Shown piece after piece: positions 1 through 9,238 of a stretch of 19,930 bases of DNA. The stretch's first letter is position 1. Each line of letters begins with the position of its first letter. The notes under the pieces were generated by a model. The model saw nothing but the letters and a program-made list of their open reading frames with translations, did not search any database and was not told where the DNA came from. This DNA comes from Tieghemiomyces parasiticus (taxonomy: Eukaryota; Kickxellomycota; Dimargaritomycetes; Dimargaritales; Dimargaritaceae). Location: positions 1 through 19,930 of the forward strand of contig JANBPT010000888.1 in the NCBI GenBank assembly GCA_027575765.1, read 5' to 3'. The translations under genes were made by a program, and so were the position numbers.

Positions 1-540
1 TCATTCTTGATCAAGCGTAGTGCCTCATGGGGCATTGTGTCAGCTACATCCCAAGGGTCCAAATATGGTATATATATATTTTATCCTAGCTGTGGGTCGT
101 TGTGACTCCCATAAACGGGACTGCTTAGCTGACACATCCATACGCAAACTCGCCAAGTCATCTACCACCAAATCCGACCTGCAACATGCAAGGGGCAACT
201 AACCGATCTCGAACCACTTGGCCTCGCGCTTTACATCAGTGCTGGACTCCGCCCTCCTCTTTGATTCCTCCTCCGTCTGTTGAAACTACATCTCGTATAG
301 TTTAGCATTTGTAGCACCCCTGCTACCACCTTCCATTACGCCTATCACTTTCTCCACGCCTTCGCTCTATCAACCTAGCCTCTGCCGCTCGTATCCGCCT
401 TGCTATTGCGCTATTCTCACTTATCATTTATTGCCTTATATCTTCGCACCCTCAGTAAAGGCCGATACGACACCCACGTCCGCTAGTCCCCTTTAGCGGC
501 ATCACGGGCGCCTCTACTGATGACACAGGATAACCTAACT
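1..540. other. Unassigned left-flank sequence
   Basis: I see no gene, RNA or repeat that I can name here. The sequence is of mixed composition, with a short alternating TA tract near 68-80 and a C/T-rich stretch around 240-480 on the + strand. The open frames are short and show no family motif. The stretch could be decayed repeat DNA, because it directly borders mariner copy A, or the pyrimidine-rich leader of something now lost. Confidence 0.5.
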
Positions 541-544
541 TTGC

Positions 545-1850
545 CATGCCGTATGTTGATGGTCCCTAGAGTGTATGTTTTCTCGAATTTAAAGGATTCT
601 CATTTGAAACATTGGGCAACACTATGTACCGCTTGGAGGACCCGTTACGTCGTTACATTGATGCAAGGTCTGAAGTCACCTGGCTGGTCCCTGGCCAGAT
701 CGAATTTCCAGTTACCCACGACCGCTTCTAGCGTGGTAGACTTCTTACTGTGTAATCGTTGGACATCCCTGAACACCCATAAATCGCAAGGGCCTAGGTT
801 GGGACTGTAGGGGGGGGGGCTGTAAGAAACTTGTCTCCAGTGCTAGAAATGTAGAAATAGGTGGCAACTGCAGGATGATATGCATTATTGTGTTAGATCC
901 CGTGGGCGGTATGATGGTTCAGACATCCCTGTGCCTTTTCCCAGGCCTAAAGCATAGGTTCCAGCCGACCCTTTATGTTGCGGTTGACGTAGACCATGGG
1001 GTTTGATGGTCAGGCATTTCATTCCGCATCTGGCACAGCATACTGTCGGCATAATCTTGGGTATGGCGCAGTCCCGACGGTTATGGTATGGGATAGGGCC
1101 CCATTTTTGGAGATCAGAACCAGCAAGTGGAATATAAAGGTACACTTATGTCTCATCACTTGTGACGATGGAGTCCAGCAGGTAATCACTGGTACCGCCC
1201 AACTTCTTCAGCAGGTTGTTGATAATACGTCCCCGCTGGTGGCACTGGTCATTGGTGAGGTTGTGGAGGTCCCATCGGTTGAGGTGGCTGTATAACCCCA
1301 GGTCCCTGCGCAGGACGTTATACATATTAGTAGGGGAAGTGCGCCAGGCTTGGATTAGTTGTTAAGCAGTCAGTTGAGGGTCTTCCTCTGACGATTCCAG
1401 GGGTATGGCTCCATATAGTTGGCCTATGACATCTGATGGGCGACAAGACCGAGGGTCATATTCAAGGAAGTATAAGCTCATACGAAAGTGAGTTGGCAAC
1501 TTGTTGACGGCGGGGTGGGAAGGAGTAGCCAAGTTTAGCTTTACAGCTGGTTTAGATGGAACTTACTCTGCCTTATGGTCCTCACAATACGGTTTATTAG
1601 TGAGGACCCACATAATACGGATGGTAAATGTAGATGGAGTGGTTAGTAAGGCTTCGGAAGTTGTCATGGTGGAGAAGTAAAAAGAAAAAATTGAAGTGAG
1701 GTGTGGTTCAATTCGAAATTGGTTCGTACTATTGAATTCCTCACCGTAAATCAGTTTAGGTAGCATTAATTCCGCTAAAGTCTGTGACATCGAACTATGC
1801 TTGCCGTGGATCTTTTTATAAATATCTATATATACAGATATATTGGACAA
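545..1850 (-). mobile_element. Mariner-type transposon relic, copy A
   Basis: This is a decayed DNA transposon of the mariner (D,D34D) family, read on the minus strand. Going down from about 1850, a leader is followed by a start around 1666 (MTTSEALL...), then a GRPSD motif near 1430-1450, an N-terminal-to-catalytic linker near 1220-1330, and the first catalytic block (SDET, stop, VYLY) near 1130-1165. The third block reads PPYSPNLGPCDLWVF near 760-815, where CD carries the last catalytic Asp. The second catalytic block (HHDNA-PH in copy B) is eroded to NNAYHP near 870-890. The reading frame is broken by several stops and shifts, so no active transposase is encoded. DNA similarity to copy B (16740-17970) and copy C runs along most of the length. 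The ends are approximate because I could not define clean terminal inverted repeats or a TA duplication. Confidence 0.82.
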
Positions 1851-2460
1851 AGTGAGTTCGCATAGCCGTCCAACCCAACGGGCCGAATTCGTGGTGATTT
1901 TTGAACGGGAAGAAGTGCATAGTTCTTTGAAGACCCCTTGTATATGCGGAATAGATGAGTGTCACTGTTGAATGGGGAAGGCATAGAGCAAAATTACACT
2001 AATTAGAGGAATCGTGTGGCTTCCTCGGATTAAGCCCAGCCTAATTGATAAGTGAGGCCAAGTTGAAGGATGCCGCCATTTGCTACGTCACCTGGACTTT
2101 AGTTTTAGGGCGGGGTGGTAGAACGGCCACGACGTCACGCTCGATTTATAGAGTAGAAGGAGGCGTAAGTTGTTTGAAACCGCCGGCGGAGTGGAGGGGG
2201 CAGCAGCAACCTTTGCCGTCCCTTCGAAATGATAGTAAGTCTCGAAGATTAAAAATTGTTCAAGGCCCCCGTGGTGGTGGTACCATAATCGGTAATGTAC
2301 GGCCGGCTCTATTTTTTATAGCAAGCCACCAAGGTGCTGTGGGCCTTGACAGTGCGACACTGGCCATGTGATTCATTGTGCCAACACCTTGGAAGTTGAC
2401 GGTGAACTGCGAGGGGAGAGAGGGAAAGAATGGTAGCTGAGGAGGTGGGGGAGGTCTCAA
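1851..2460. other. Unassigned sequence between mariner A and the IF3 leader
   Basis: No gene is recognised. A stretch near 2050-2150, read on the minus strand, weakly resembles the mariner N-terminal region of copy C (shared ACCCCGCCC context), but the similarity is not continuous and I do not call a fourth copy. Around 2400-2456 the + strand is purine-rich, then flips at about 2460 to the pyrimidine-rich leader of the IF3 gene. Confidence 0.4.
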
Positions 2461-2838
2461 AGTGAACCTCTACCCCGCCACAGGTGCACGCCTATGACCT
2501 TTCTCCACCCTGTGGGTGGTTCCCAACGCGCCTTTTCGCCTCTCTCTGCTACATCCCTTAGGTTACGAAACCCCCTGGACTGCCCAACTTAACTGAAGAA
2601 CGCCTTGCGATCTCTGCCTACGCCGTTCCGCCGTACTCCCCACCCTCAGTTTTCCGACCCATTTCCTCTTGGCGGTGCGAGCATACCAGGCCCTTGCGCA
2701 CTTTTCTCGTTACAATATATCCTGACCGTCATTTTGAATGAGTCCATTATTCCCCTCCCCTACACACATTCATTTCTCATTCTGTATACGCGCCCACTAG
2801 CGGCCGACCTCCCCAATCCTCTCTCTCGGTCTTTATCA
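2461..2838 (+). promoter_or_regulatory. Pyrimidine-rich upstream region of the IF3 gene
   Basis: The + strand is strongly C/T-rich here, with runs such as CCCCTCCCC and CTCTCTC, ending just before the chosen ATG at 2839. The same bias, on the coding strand, precedes the SET gene and the Josephin gene. I infer a promoter or 5' leader. No convincing TATA box is visible. An open frame continues upstream from 2839 to an ATG at 2605, but that extension reads as leader sequence. Confidence 0.5.
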
Positions 2839-4221
2839 ATGTACACACTCATGTCGACCGTCCCAGCAGGTGCTAATGCTACCATTCCACTAGCCCGGGC
2901 TCTGTCTAAACCACCGGCCATAGGCTTAGCGATCTCTCGGACCGGGGTCCTCGGAAACCCTCGGACGACGTTGCCGGCCGCTTCAGCGGTGCACCTGCAA
3001 CTCCGACTCGCGACCCTGCCTATCCGTCGTACCTTTTACAATTCCCCGGGGTCCGGCGACCAGGGCAGAGGTGGTGATGGCAACCGTGGTAGCGGCGGTT
3101 GGGGGTTTAGCAGTGGTCAACCCAGTGGCAGTGGCAGCTACGGTAACCAATCTACGGGTCCTCGGCGTCCGTTACCAGGCTTTACTCCGCGCCAAACCAA
3201 TTATCCATACCCTTCTTCACCCTCGTCGCAGACTTCCGCACCCTCTAGATCCCCCCAGGGGGGGTTCCCCTCCGCCTACGGGTCACAGTCCAACGCCACC
3301 TCTACCAGCGGCGGCCAATATCCCCCATCGACGGCGGCCTATCCACCGGGCCCAATCTTCTCCTCTCGACGGCCCCCCAGTGGCGGTAGGGGTGACAGCG
3401 GCTACATCCCGGCAGCAGGGTTCGCCCGGCATTCTCCCAACGGCTCCGGAGGTGGTGGCAGCAGCAGTATCAGCAACCGCCTCCGGGCGGCTTACAAGCG
3501 TAAAGACCCGCTCGATGAGTTCTACGTTCGCGACGAGCAAATCAACGTGCGAACCATCACCTACATTAACGCCGAGGGCCAACTCGAAGGTACCCGTACC
3601 GTCACCGACGTTCTAGCCTCCATCAACCGCGACGTGTATACGCTCGTACTCGTCCATGGTGCATCCGACCCGCCCAAGTGTCGGTTGATGAGTAAGGAGC
3701 GACTCATAGCGGAGTACAAGTCCCGTAAGGGGTTGACCAAGAAGTCCACGGCGGCGGCAACAACGTCTAACGATCATCCTGGTGGCAGTAAAAAAGCCAC
3801 CGGTAAGCACGCGCCACAGCATTCGTCGTCCCACCTCGCCCATAATAATAACCATACTTCTTCGCACCACGGCGGGACCCAGAAACTACTGTTTGGATCC
3901 ACCATCTCGGACCACGATCTGGGGCATAAACTCAAGCATGCCCGCGAGTTCTTCGCCAAGGGCCGGTCGCTCGAAGTTACCGTCGTCAATAAGGGTAAAC
4001 GGGGCCAGGCCGATCAGAGTGGCCAGGTCATGCAACGCATCCTGGATCAATTGGCCTACCTGTCGACCATCAAGAAGGAACCGCTTCAGGAGGGCCGGAA
4101 CCTTCGGGCTACCCTCCAACCCCGACCTAACGCCGCCAAGATTTACGCCCGGGAGCTAGAGGAGAAGGAGGAGGAAAAGATGGAGGAGGTGGCAGCCGAG
4201 GTGGCGGCAACCGCCGGGTAG
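2839..4221 (+). CDS. Mitochondrial translation initiation factor IF-3
   Basis: Intronless gene of 460 codons plus stop, encoding an IF3-family protein. IF3 binds the small ribosomal subunit, keeps subunits apart and checks start-codon/initiator-tRNA pairing, here in mitochondria. Residues 1-68 are basic and almost free of acidic residues and end in RRTFYNS (R63, R64), which looks like a matrix-targeting presequence with an R-x-F/Y processing site. Residues about 69-210 are a Gly/Ser/Pro-rich low-complexity stretch. The IF3 N domain starts at RDEQIN (about 231) and runs through EGTRTVTDVLASI to about 295. A His/Asn/Ser/Lys-rich linker follows, then the C domain from KLLFGSTISDHDL (about 348) through GRSLEVTVVNKGKRGQ and LQPRPNA (about 431), and an acidic Glu-rich tail. 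Start choice: ATG 2839 or ATG 2851 gives a targeting peptide. The open frame reaches ATG 2605, which would put 78 unconserved residues in front. Confidence is high for the family and moderate for the start. Confidence 0.9.
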   Translation: MYTLMSTVPAGANATIPLARALSKPPAIGLAISRTGVLGNPRTTLPAASAVHLQLRLATLPIRRTFYNSPGSGDQGRGGDGNRGSGGWGFSSGQPSGSGSYGNQSTGPRRPLPGFTPRQTNYPYPSSPSSQTSAPSRSPQGGFPSAYGSQSNATSTSGGQYPPSTAAYPPGPIFSSRRPPSGGRGDSGYIPAAGFARHSPNGSGGGGSSSISNRLRAAYKRKDPLDEFYVRDEQINVRTITYINAEGQLEGTRTVTDVLASINRDVYTLVLVHGASDPPKCRLMSKERLIAEYKSRKGLTKKSTAAATTSNDHPGGSKKATGKHAPQHSSSHLAHNNNHTSSHHGGTQKLLFGSTISDHDLGHKLKHAREFFAKGRSLEVTVVNKGKRGQADQSGQVMQRILDQLAYLSTIKKEPLQEGRNLRATLQPRPNAAKIYARELEEKEEEKMEEVAAEVAATAG

Positions 4222-5221
4222 GTTAACTTTTTTTATTTTTATTTTTTTTGGGGGAGGGTTCGATTTTTTATATATTTTATTGTATGGTTGGTCCTTTCGG
4301 TTCTTGCCCATGTCTAGAACTGTGACGGCACAACGTCACCCCCCCCCTTCCCGACGCTTGTTAATCTATGAGACAGCCTCTGTGAAATGCGTTCCTGGCC
4401 TTGGTATACACCCTGCCATGCGGAGTAACATTAACTAGATGGGAGGGGAGGGTGCGACTATAAAAAACTGTCGCTGAAGGATACACATTACGAATGTTTA
4501 TTTTGTGATATGGACAATGGTGGGATTAAACGAACGGAGTGTTAAATAGTCATTTGCGGTGAGTCCGCGGAAAAGCTGGCGAGAACTACAAGGTGGTGTG
4601 AGCCAACCGGGATGTCAGTTTGTAACCATCGTAGCTGGGGGCAATTACCAGATGAGTGTGGGGGGGATGGACGGAGTTGGTGACTATTACTATAATAAAT
4701 AAATAGAGGTATTAGGTAGGTTACTAGATGTAAGATGGAGTAAAGCCTCGAGGGCTAGGCGGAGGAGTGAGGTTAACGAAGCAGAGGGATTGACGGAGAC
4801 GACGGGAGGTGAAGGCGCAGGGATAGGGCGGTGGATAAGTGGAAATCTCATCTACCCAGCAGAAAAAAGGGGGGAGTAGTAATGCGGGGTCTCCTCCCAT
4901 GCCAAGATCAAGCTGGCTTCCGAAATGGTGGGAACAGGTACGGAAGAATAATGGACATGAAAAGAGAGAAAGACCCGGCCAGAATGAAGACATTGAACAT
5001 TCTATTCCACTGGTTTAAAAATGTAATGAATAGGAGGAACAGAGAAGTTTAACTTAATCGAAGGCTATAATACAGTCCCACGGCGGGTAGAGGAGGAGAC
5101 CCACCGAGGGGATTACTAAGTATGTAAAATAAGAATTGAACGGTGCGCTTGGGTCGCTCACATATGACTATTGTCGTTCCCACTCCAAACCCGTCTCCCC
5201 AACCCCCCCCTTCCTCCCCCT
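4222..5221. other. Convergent intergenic region between the IF3 and SET genes
   Basis: This is the shared 3' flank of two tail-to-tail genes. T-rich runs follow the IF3 stop (about 4226-4250), and an ATAATAAATAAATAG stretch lies near 4691-4705. The AATAAA there is about 470 bases past the IF3 stop, so its use as that gene's polyadenylation signal is uncertain. Short open frames in the gap (for example around 4831-5052) show no family motif. I see no RNA gene or repeat. Confidence 0.5.
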
Positions 5222-8200
5222 TTAGTACGGTGGCGGCGGCGGCGGTTGGCCGTTATTACCGCCCGGTTTGCCGTAATAGGGCGACCGGTTACGACCATGG
5301 CGTGGATGACTGCTTGGGTTACCAGGGCTGAAGGGCCGACCGGGCGAGCTGTTCCGGATGTGGACGACGCTGCCGCCGCCGTGGTAGGGTGGTTTATGGC
5401 TGCTGCTTCCGTGGACAATGTGGTGCGCATGGCGAGGTTGGTAGCCCCGATGGGCCCCTCCAATGCCGCCGCCATTGACGGTCGGCGGGCTGCCCAGCCG
5501 GTCACCGTTAGTGTATGACTGCGTGCGGTTGGGCACAAAAGGCGGACCGACGTTACGGGTATTGCTGTTGATGCGAGGCGGGCCGACCCCAAAGGCAGAC
5601 GGGTGGTGACCGCCGACGTTGATCCGTCCGGGACCGCCGAACCCTGGGGTCAGCGGGCCGGGGCCAGTGTGATGCGACATAGGCTTGCGGCTAGGCACAA
5701 AACTATCTCCCCCCGGTGGCCCATGAAAGCCGCGCGGGTGATGGTGGTGGTGATGGGAACCAGGTCGGTCAGGACTACCGCCGTCCCGCGGGTGGAGGTG
5801 ATCGCCGCTCTCACGCGGGCTTCGGTGCGGAAAAGTACCGCCATTCCAGGACCGCGAGTTGAGCGAGTCCTGAAGGGAGGTGCGACGGGATAGGGGCACC
5901 GACTCGGGCAGCGGGAAGGGGCCATGGCCACTGGCCGTCGACGGTGTGGTGGGGCGAGAGATGGAACCGCCGGGCCCGCGGCGGTGGGTGGTGGGCGCAT
6001 CCGCTTCCTCGGGCACCTCACCTTCTTCGGAGCTGTCCTCCGGAGGGGCGGTGGTCACGGGCAGAACCAAAGGCAGGGGCTGCGGGGATGGCTTGGCCAG
6101 AGGAGAGGTCGGCGGCTGGGCGACGGGCAGCTCGGGTAACTGGTAGGGGTCGGCGGGGGCGGCAGGTTCAACGGGCGAGGATGCAGGTACGTCAGCTACG
6201 GACACCGTCGTAGTCGTGGTGGCCACGGTAGCCACCTCCGCTGTACTGACGGGCGGAAGAGGCGTCGACAGCCGTGAGAGGACGTCCGGGGCCACAATGC
6301 CTGAGAGTTCGCGGGTCACAATGCTGTCAAGCTCTTCGCGCACCGCGTCCAGATCAGCTTGGTTGGCAGACGCCGAGCCGTCACCGAGATCAGCATCCTC
6401 GGTCTTGACCCTGCGCTTCAGGTTGGCGTACTCCTTGAGGGACATGCGGGTCTTAAGGGGCGGGGCGGGAGGCTTCTCCGCCACATTCTTGGGCTTGGCA
6501 TCCGCTAGTTTATCGACGGGCGGGGCCTTGACCGACGAACGGGGTTCATCCACGGCTGGGGAGGTTGTCTGTGCCGACGTGGCTTCGGCATTTGGCTTCA
6601 GGGACCGACGTTTCTGGTATTCAAAGAGGGACAGCTTCTTGCGAGGCGGAGGAGTATTCTCCTCAGGTTTAACTTCGGCCTCGGACTCAGGGGGCGAAGG
6701 GGCAGCAACGTCGGTCTCCATGGAGGCCAGTGAAGACGGTGCGGGTGTACTCGCCAGAACAGGGAGGCTAGGTTCCAAGGAGACGACGACTGGCGCGGGG
6801 GACAGTGGCCGGGGCGCCTCAGACGCGACCGCCGCTAAGTGTGGGGAGGTGGCAGAGAGAGGTACCGGTGAGAGCGATCGAAGGAGGGGCGATGTGGGGG
6901 GAGGATGACAGACTGCGATCGTCGGCTGCTGCTGCTGCTGCTCCGCCGAGTCAATGTCGATCGTCGACTCCGTATCTGAAGACCCGACCGGCTCGTCGAC
7001 AGGCATGGCAGCTTCGCTTGATGGTTCGGTCAGTGGAAGCGTGGGCGGTGGTGGGGGTTCGACGGGCCCAACGGTCGCTTCCGGAACCGGCGAGGAGGGC
7101 CGTGGGACAGAGGCAACCACCTCGACAGAGGCCTCGGTAATATCTGATGAACGTGATAGGCCTGGTTCCACCTTCTCCACCTCATGGGCTTCCACCTTGA
7201 CCTTAGCCACCTCGGCCGCAGCGGCCCGAGCGAGGTAGCATTGGACGTAAAACTTCTTGAGGCCGCAGCGCAGCTGGGCGGGAATGTCATCGGTAGCTCC
7301 CGGGCGGGCACGGCGTGGGTCGGGGCTGGTGGGTGACGAGATAGAATCCACGTCAATGTCAACGCCGTCGTGGTCTGGGGAACCGGTAGGACCGTCCAGC
7401 CGGGAGCGCTTCCGGCGGCCGCCGCCACTGACCGTCCGGTCGACGACAGGGGGGGAGGTCTGTCGGTGTTTATCCTTGGTCCGCTTCTGTTCCATGCGCT
7501 CAAACAGGGCCATCGTGTCGCGAAGCTTCCGCTCCTCCCGGCTAAGGGCCCCGGCCGCCTCGCTGCTGGTGTTGAGCTGGTGCGCCAGCTGGGTGTGGTC
7601 GATGGTCATATTACCATCTGGGTCGCCACGTGGTGACCGGGCATCGCTAAAGGCCGGAGATGGGGAGGGTCGGATGGCCTCCTGGCGGTCGGTAGAGGCT
7701 GAAGAGGCCTTCCGTTTCCGAGGGGACACCGAGGCGCGGCCCAAATGGGCGGTGCTCTGGGATCGACTGCTGGGCCTTGGCAGAATGGCCGTGTCCCCAT
7801 TCGGAACGAGGGCGGCCGACTTGGGGGGCCGGCCGGCCTTGCGGCGAGCAGGTTCCGGCGAAGTTCCGGACCGGGTCTCCTCGGCGATCTGGGTGGAGTA
7901 CCGATCGAGTAGCGCGTTGATTCGGCAGCCCTTGATAGACCCGCAGGCACAGGGTAGGTTGCCAAAGGTACGGTACAGGTGGCGCACCTGCTTCTTGGAC
8001 AGGGTGGCCGGCGGCTGGCCAGTGGGCGAGGCGGGGGAGAGCGGTGCGGCAGCTGTGCAGTCCCAGCTCCAGGCGACGGTGATTTCGGCGCCACGCGGTA
8101 TGTCAACGGTGGCGAACAGGGCGAGGTGGACCATATCGTCGCCGTCGGCCCCTTGCAACGTGACACTGCGTAGCTCGGCGTTGGGCCGGCAGGACCGCCG

Positions 8201-9238
8201 CAGGAATCGCGTCTTTCCACCCATGGTGCGGGCGTCCACGGCCAGGTCGAGGTGCGGGTGGAATTCGACAAAGGGTTTTGGGGTCCGTAGGACCGCGTAG
8301 TCGTTGGCCAGGTCACGTATGTAGTCTGATTTAAGCAGCAGAAGGCCCCAACACTCGGCAATAAACCGCTTGACCGGTATGTCTGACTCGGCAATTAGTC
8401 CAATCCGCTTGGTGGGGTCCTGGGCCGGCCGCGATAGGTTACGCGCGGATACCTTATAAAGCGGGTTGCGGAGGGTTTCGGCGTCCATGGTGGTGGTGGT
8501 GTCCCAGCCCGGCGGGGCGATGGTGTCGACGGTAAGGGGGTCAACGTCGGCAGACGATGGGGAGGTTTGAGAGCGATGCCGGGCAGCCTCCGTCCGGCGG
8601 TGGCGGTGGGTGGTTACCTGGTCGAGTAGACGGATTACGTTGGTGTGCTGGTCTGAATTCGAGTCGGGGAGCCGGCAGCCCTTAACCGGGTCATAGCTGT
8701 GGTGGGTCACGTATTCAGATACCCGTGGTAAGGACAATGACAACTTGGGCTGACTGCTGCCGCCACCGCCAGCGGGGGAGGCTGCCCGCGGAGTTTTGGG
8801 CCTTTTCCGCCTGTCTTGGAGACCGGCAGCCAGCCCAGACTCATCCGGGCCAACGAACCTGTTCGCCCTGCCCGGGGCGGAGGTGGTAGACGCATCGCCG
8901 GGTCCGTCAGCTAGCGTGTCGCTGCTTACAGGGGACAGGACCTTGCTGGTTATGTCTGGGAGACTAGTACGGCTGCGGGCGCGACGGGGAACGCAGCGCT
9001 CGCAGTAGTACTGGCTGGGGATGGCGTTGGGATGCACGTCGACACAGACGCCGTGCTGCCATACCAGACACGAGTCACATTGAATGGTGAAGCCATCATC
9101 CTCCGTAAAACCGCAGATGCATCGAATCTCGCCCGTGTCTACCACAGGGGAGGCCGGAGAGATGGGCGCGGCCGCTACGACCGGGGCAGCGGGGCCAGCT
9201 GGTGGCGGTACGAGACGCTCTGGGGGACGGGAAGTCAT
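5222..9238 (-). CDS. PHD-finger and SET-domain protein, Set3/MLL5/UpSET family
   Basis: Intronless gene of 1,338 codons. Yeast Set3, fly UpSET and human KMT2E/MLL5 are chromatin proteins whose PHD finger reads H3K4 methylation and which nucleate histone deacetylase complexes (Set3C with Hos2, Snt1 and Sif2 in yeast). The PHD finger is at residues 40-82 with Cys40, 42, 54, 57, His62, Cys65, 79, 82. The SET domain is about 258-394 and has the family hallmark FLRRSCRPNAEL where active enzymes have NHSC-PN, and EITVAWSWD where they have a catalytic Tyr. A CACGSIKGC post-SET-like cluster follows at about 430. A conserved post-SET helix starts LSREERK (565) and ends FERMEQK. Two basic repeats, KKLSLFEYQKRR (867-878) and RMSLKEYANLKRR (931-943), resemble MLL5/Set3 motifs. 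The rest is Pro/Ser-rich and disordered, with a short poly-Gln near genomic 6930-6947, a six-His run near 5738-5755 and a Gly/His/Pro/Arg tail. ATG 9238 is chosen because the frame beyond it reaches only a GTG. Confidence 0.93.
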   Translation of the reverse strand: MTSRPPERLVPPPAGPAAPVVAAAPISPASPVVDTGEIRCICGFTEDDGFTIQCDSCLVWQHGVCVDVHPNAIPSQYYCERCVPRRARSRTSLPDITSKVLSPVSSDTLADGPGDASTTSAPGRANRFVGPDESGLAAGLQDRRKRPKTPRAASPAGGGGSSQPKLSLSLPRVSEYVTHHSYDPVKGCRLPDSNSDQHTNVIRLLDQVTTHRHRRTEAARHRSQTSPSSADVDPLTVDTIAPPGWDTTTTMDAETLRNPLYKVSARNLSRPAQDPTKRIGLIAESDIPVKRFIAECWGLLLLKSDYIRDLANDYAVLRTPKPFVEFHPHLDLAVDARTMGGKTRFLRRSCRPNAELRSVTLQGADGDDMVHLALFATVDIPRGAEITVAWSWDCTAAAPLSPASPTGQPPATLSKKQVRHLYRTFGNLPCACGSIKGCRINALLDRYSTQIAEETRSGTSPEPARRKAGRPPKSAALVPNGDTAILPRPSSRSQSTAHLGRASVSPRKRKASSASTDRQEAIRPSPSPAFSDARSPRGDPDGNMTIDHTQLAHQLNTSSEAAGALSREERKLRDTMALFERMEQKRTKDKHRQTSPPVVDRTVSGGGRRKRSRLDGPTGSPDHDGVDIDVDSISSPTSPDPRRARPGATDDIPAQLRCGLKKFYVQCYLARAAAAEVAKVKVEAHEVEKVEPGLSRSSDITEASVEVVASVPRPSSPVPEATVGPVEPPPPPTLPLTEPSSEAAMPVDEPVGSSDTESTIDIDSAEQQQQQPTIAVCHPPPTSPLLRSLSPVPLSATSPHLAAVASEAPRPLSPAPVVVSLEPSLPVLASTPAPSSLASMETDVAAPSPPESEAEVKPEENTPPPRKKLSLFEYQKRRSLKPNAEATSAQTTSPAVDEPRSSVKAPPVDKLADAKPKNVAEKPPAPPLKTRMSLKEYANLKRRVKTEDADLGDGSASANQADLDAVREELDSIVTRELSGIVAPDVLSRLSTPLPPVSTAEVATVATTTTTVSVADVPASSPVEPAAPADPYQLPELPVAQPPTSPLAKPSPQPLPLVLPVTTAPPEDSSEEGEVPEEADAPTTHRRGPGGSISRPTTPSTASGHGPFPLPESVPLSRRTSLQDSLNSRSWNGGTFPHRSPRESGDHLHPRDGGSPDRPGSHHHHHHPRGFHGPPGGDSFVPSRKPMSHHTGPGPLTPGFGGPGRINVGGHHPSAFGVGPPRINSNTRNVGPPFVPNRTQSYTNGDRLGSPPTVNGGGIGGAHRGYQPRHAHHIVHGSSSHKPPYHGGGSVVHIRNSSPGRPFSPGNPSSHPRHGRNRSPYYGKPGGNNGQPPPPPPY

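Noticed and set aside
2045..2160. Possible fourth mariner N-terminal fragment
   Set aside because: Short GC-rich similarity to copy C only. The following transposase segments are absent.
2605..2838. N-terminal extension of IF3 to ATG 2605
   Set aside because: It lies in the pyrimidine-rich leader, would bury the targeting peptide behind 78 residues, and looks unlike a presequence.
5158..8394. Many long open frames on both strands inside the SET gene, such as + 7257-8300
   Set aside because: They are shadows of the GC-rich SET gene. Only the minus frame encodes PHD and SET domains.
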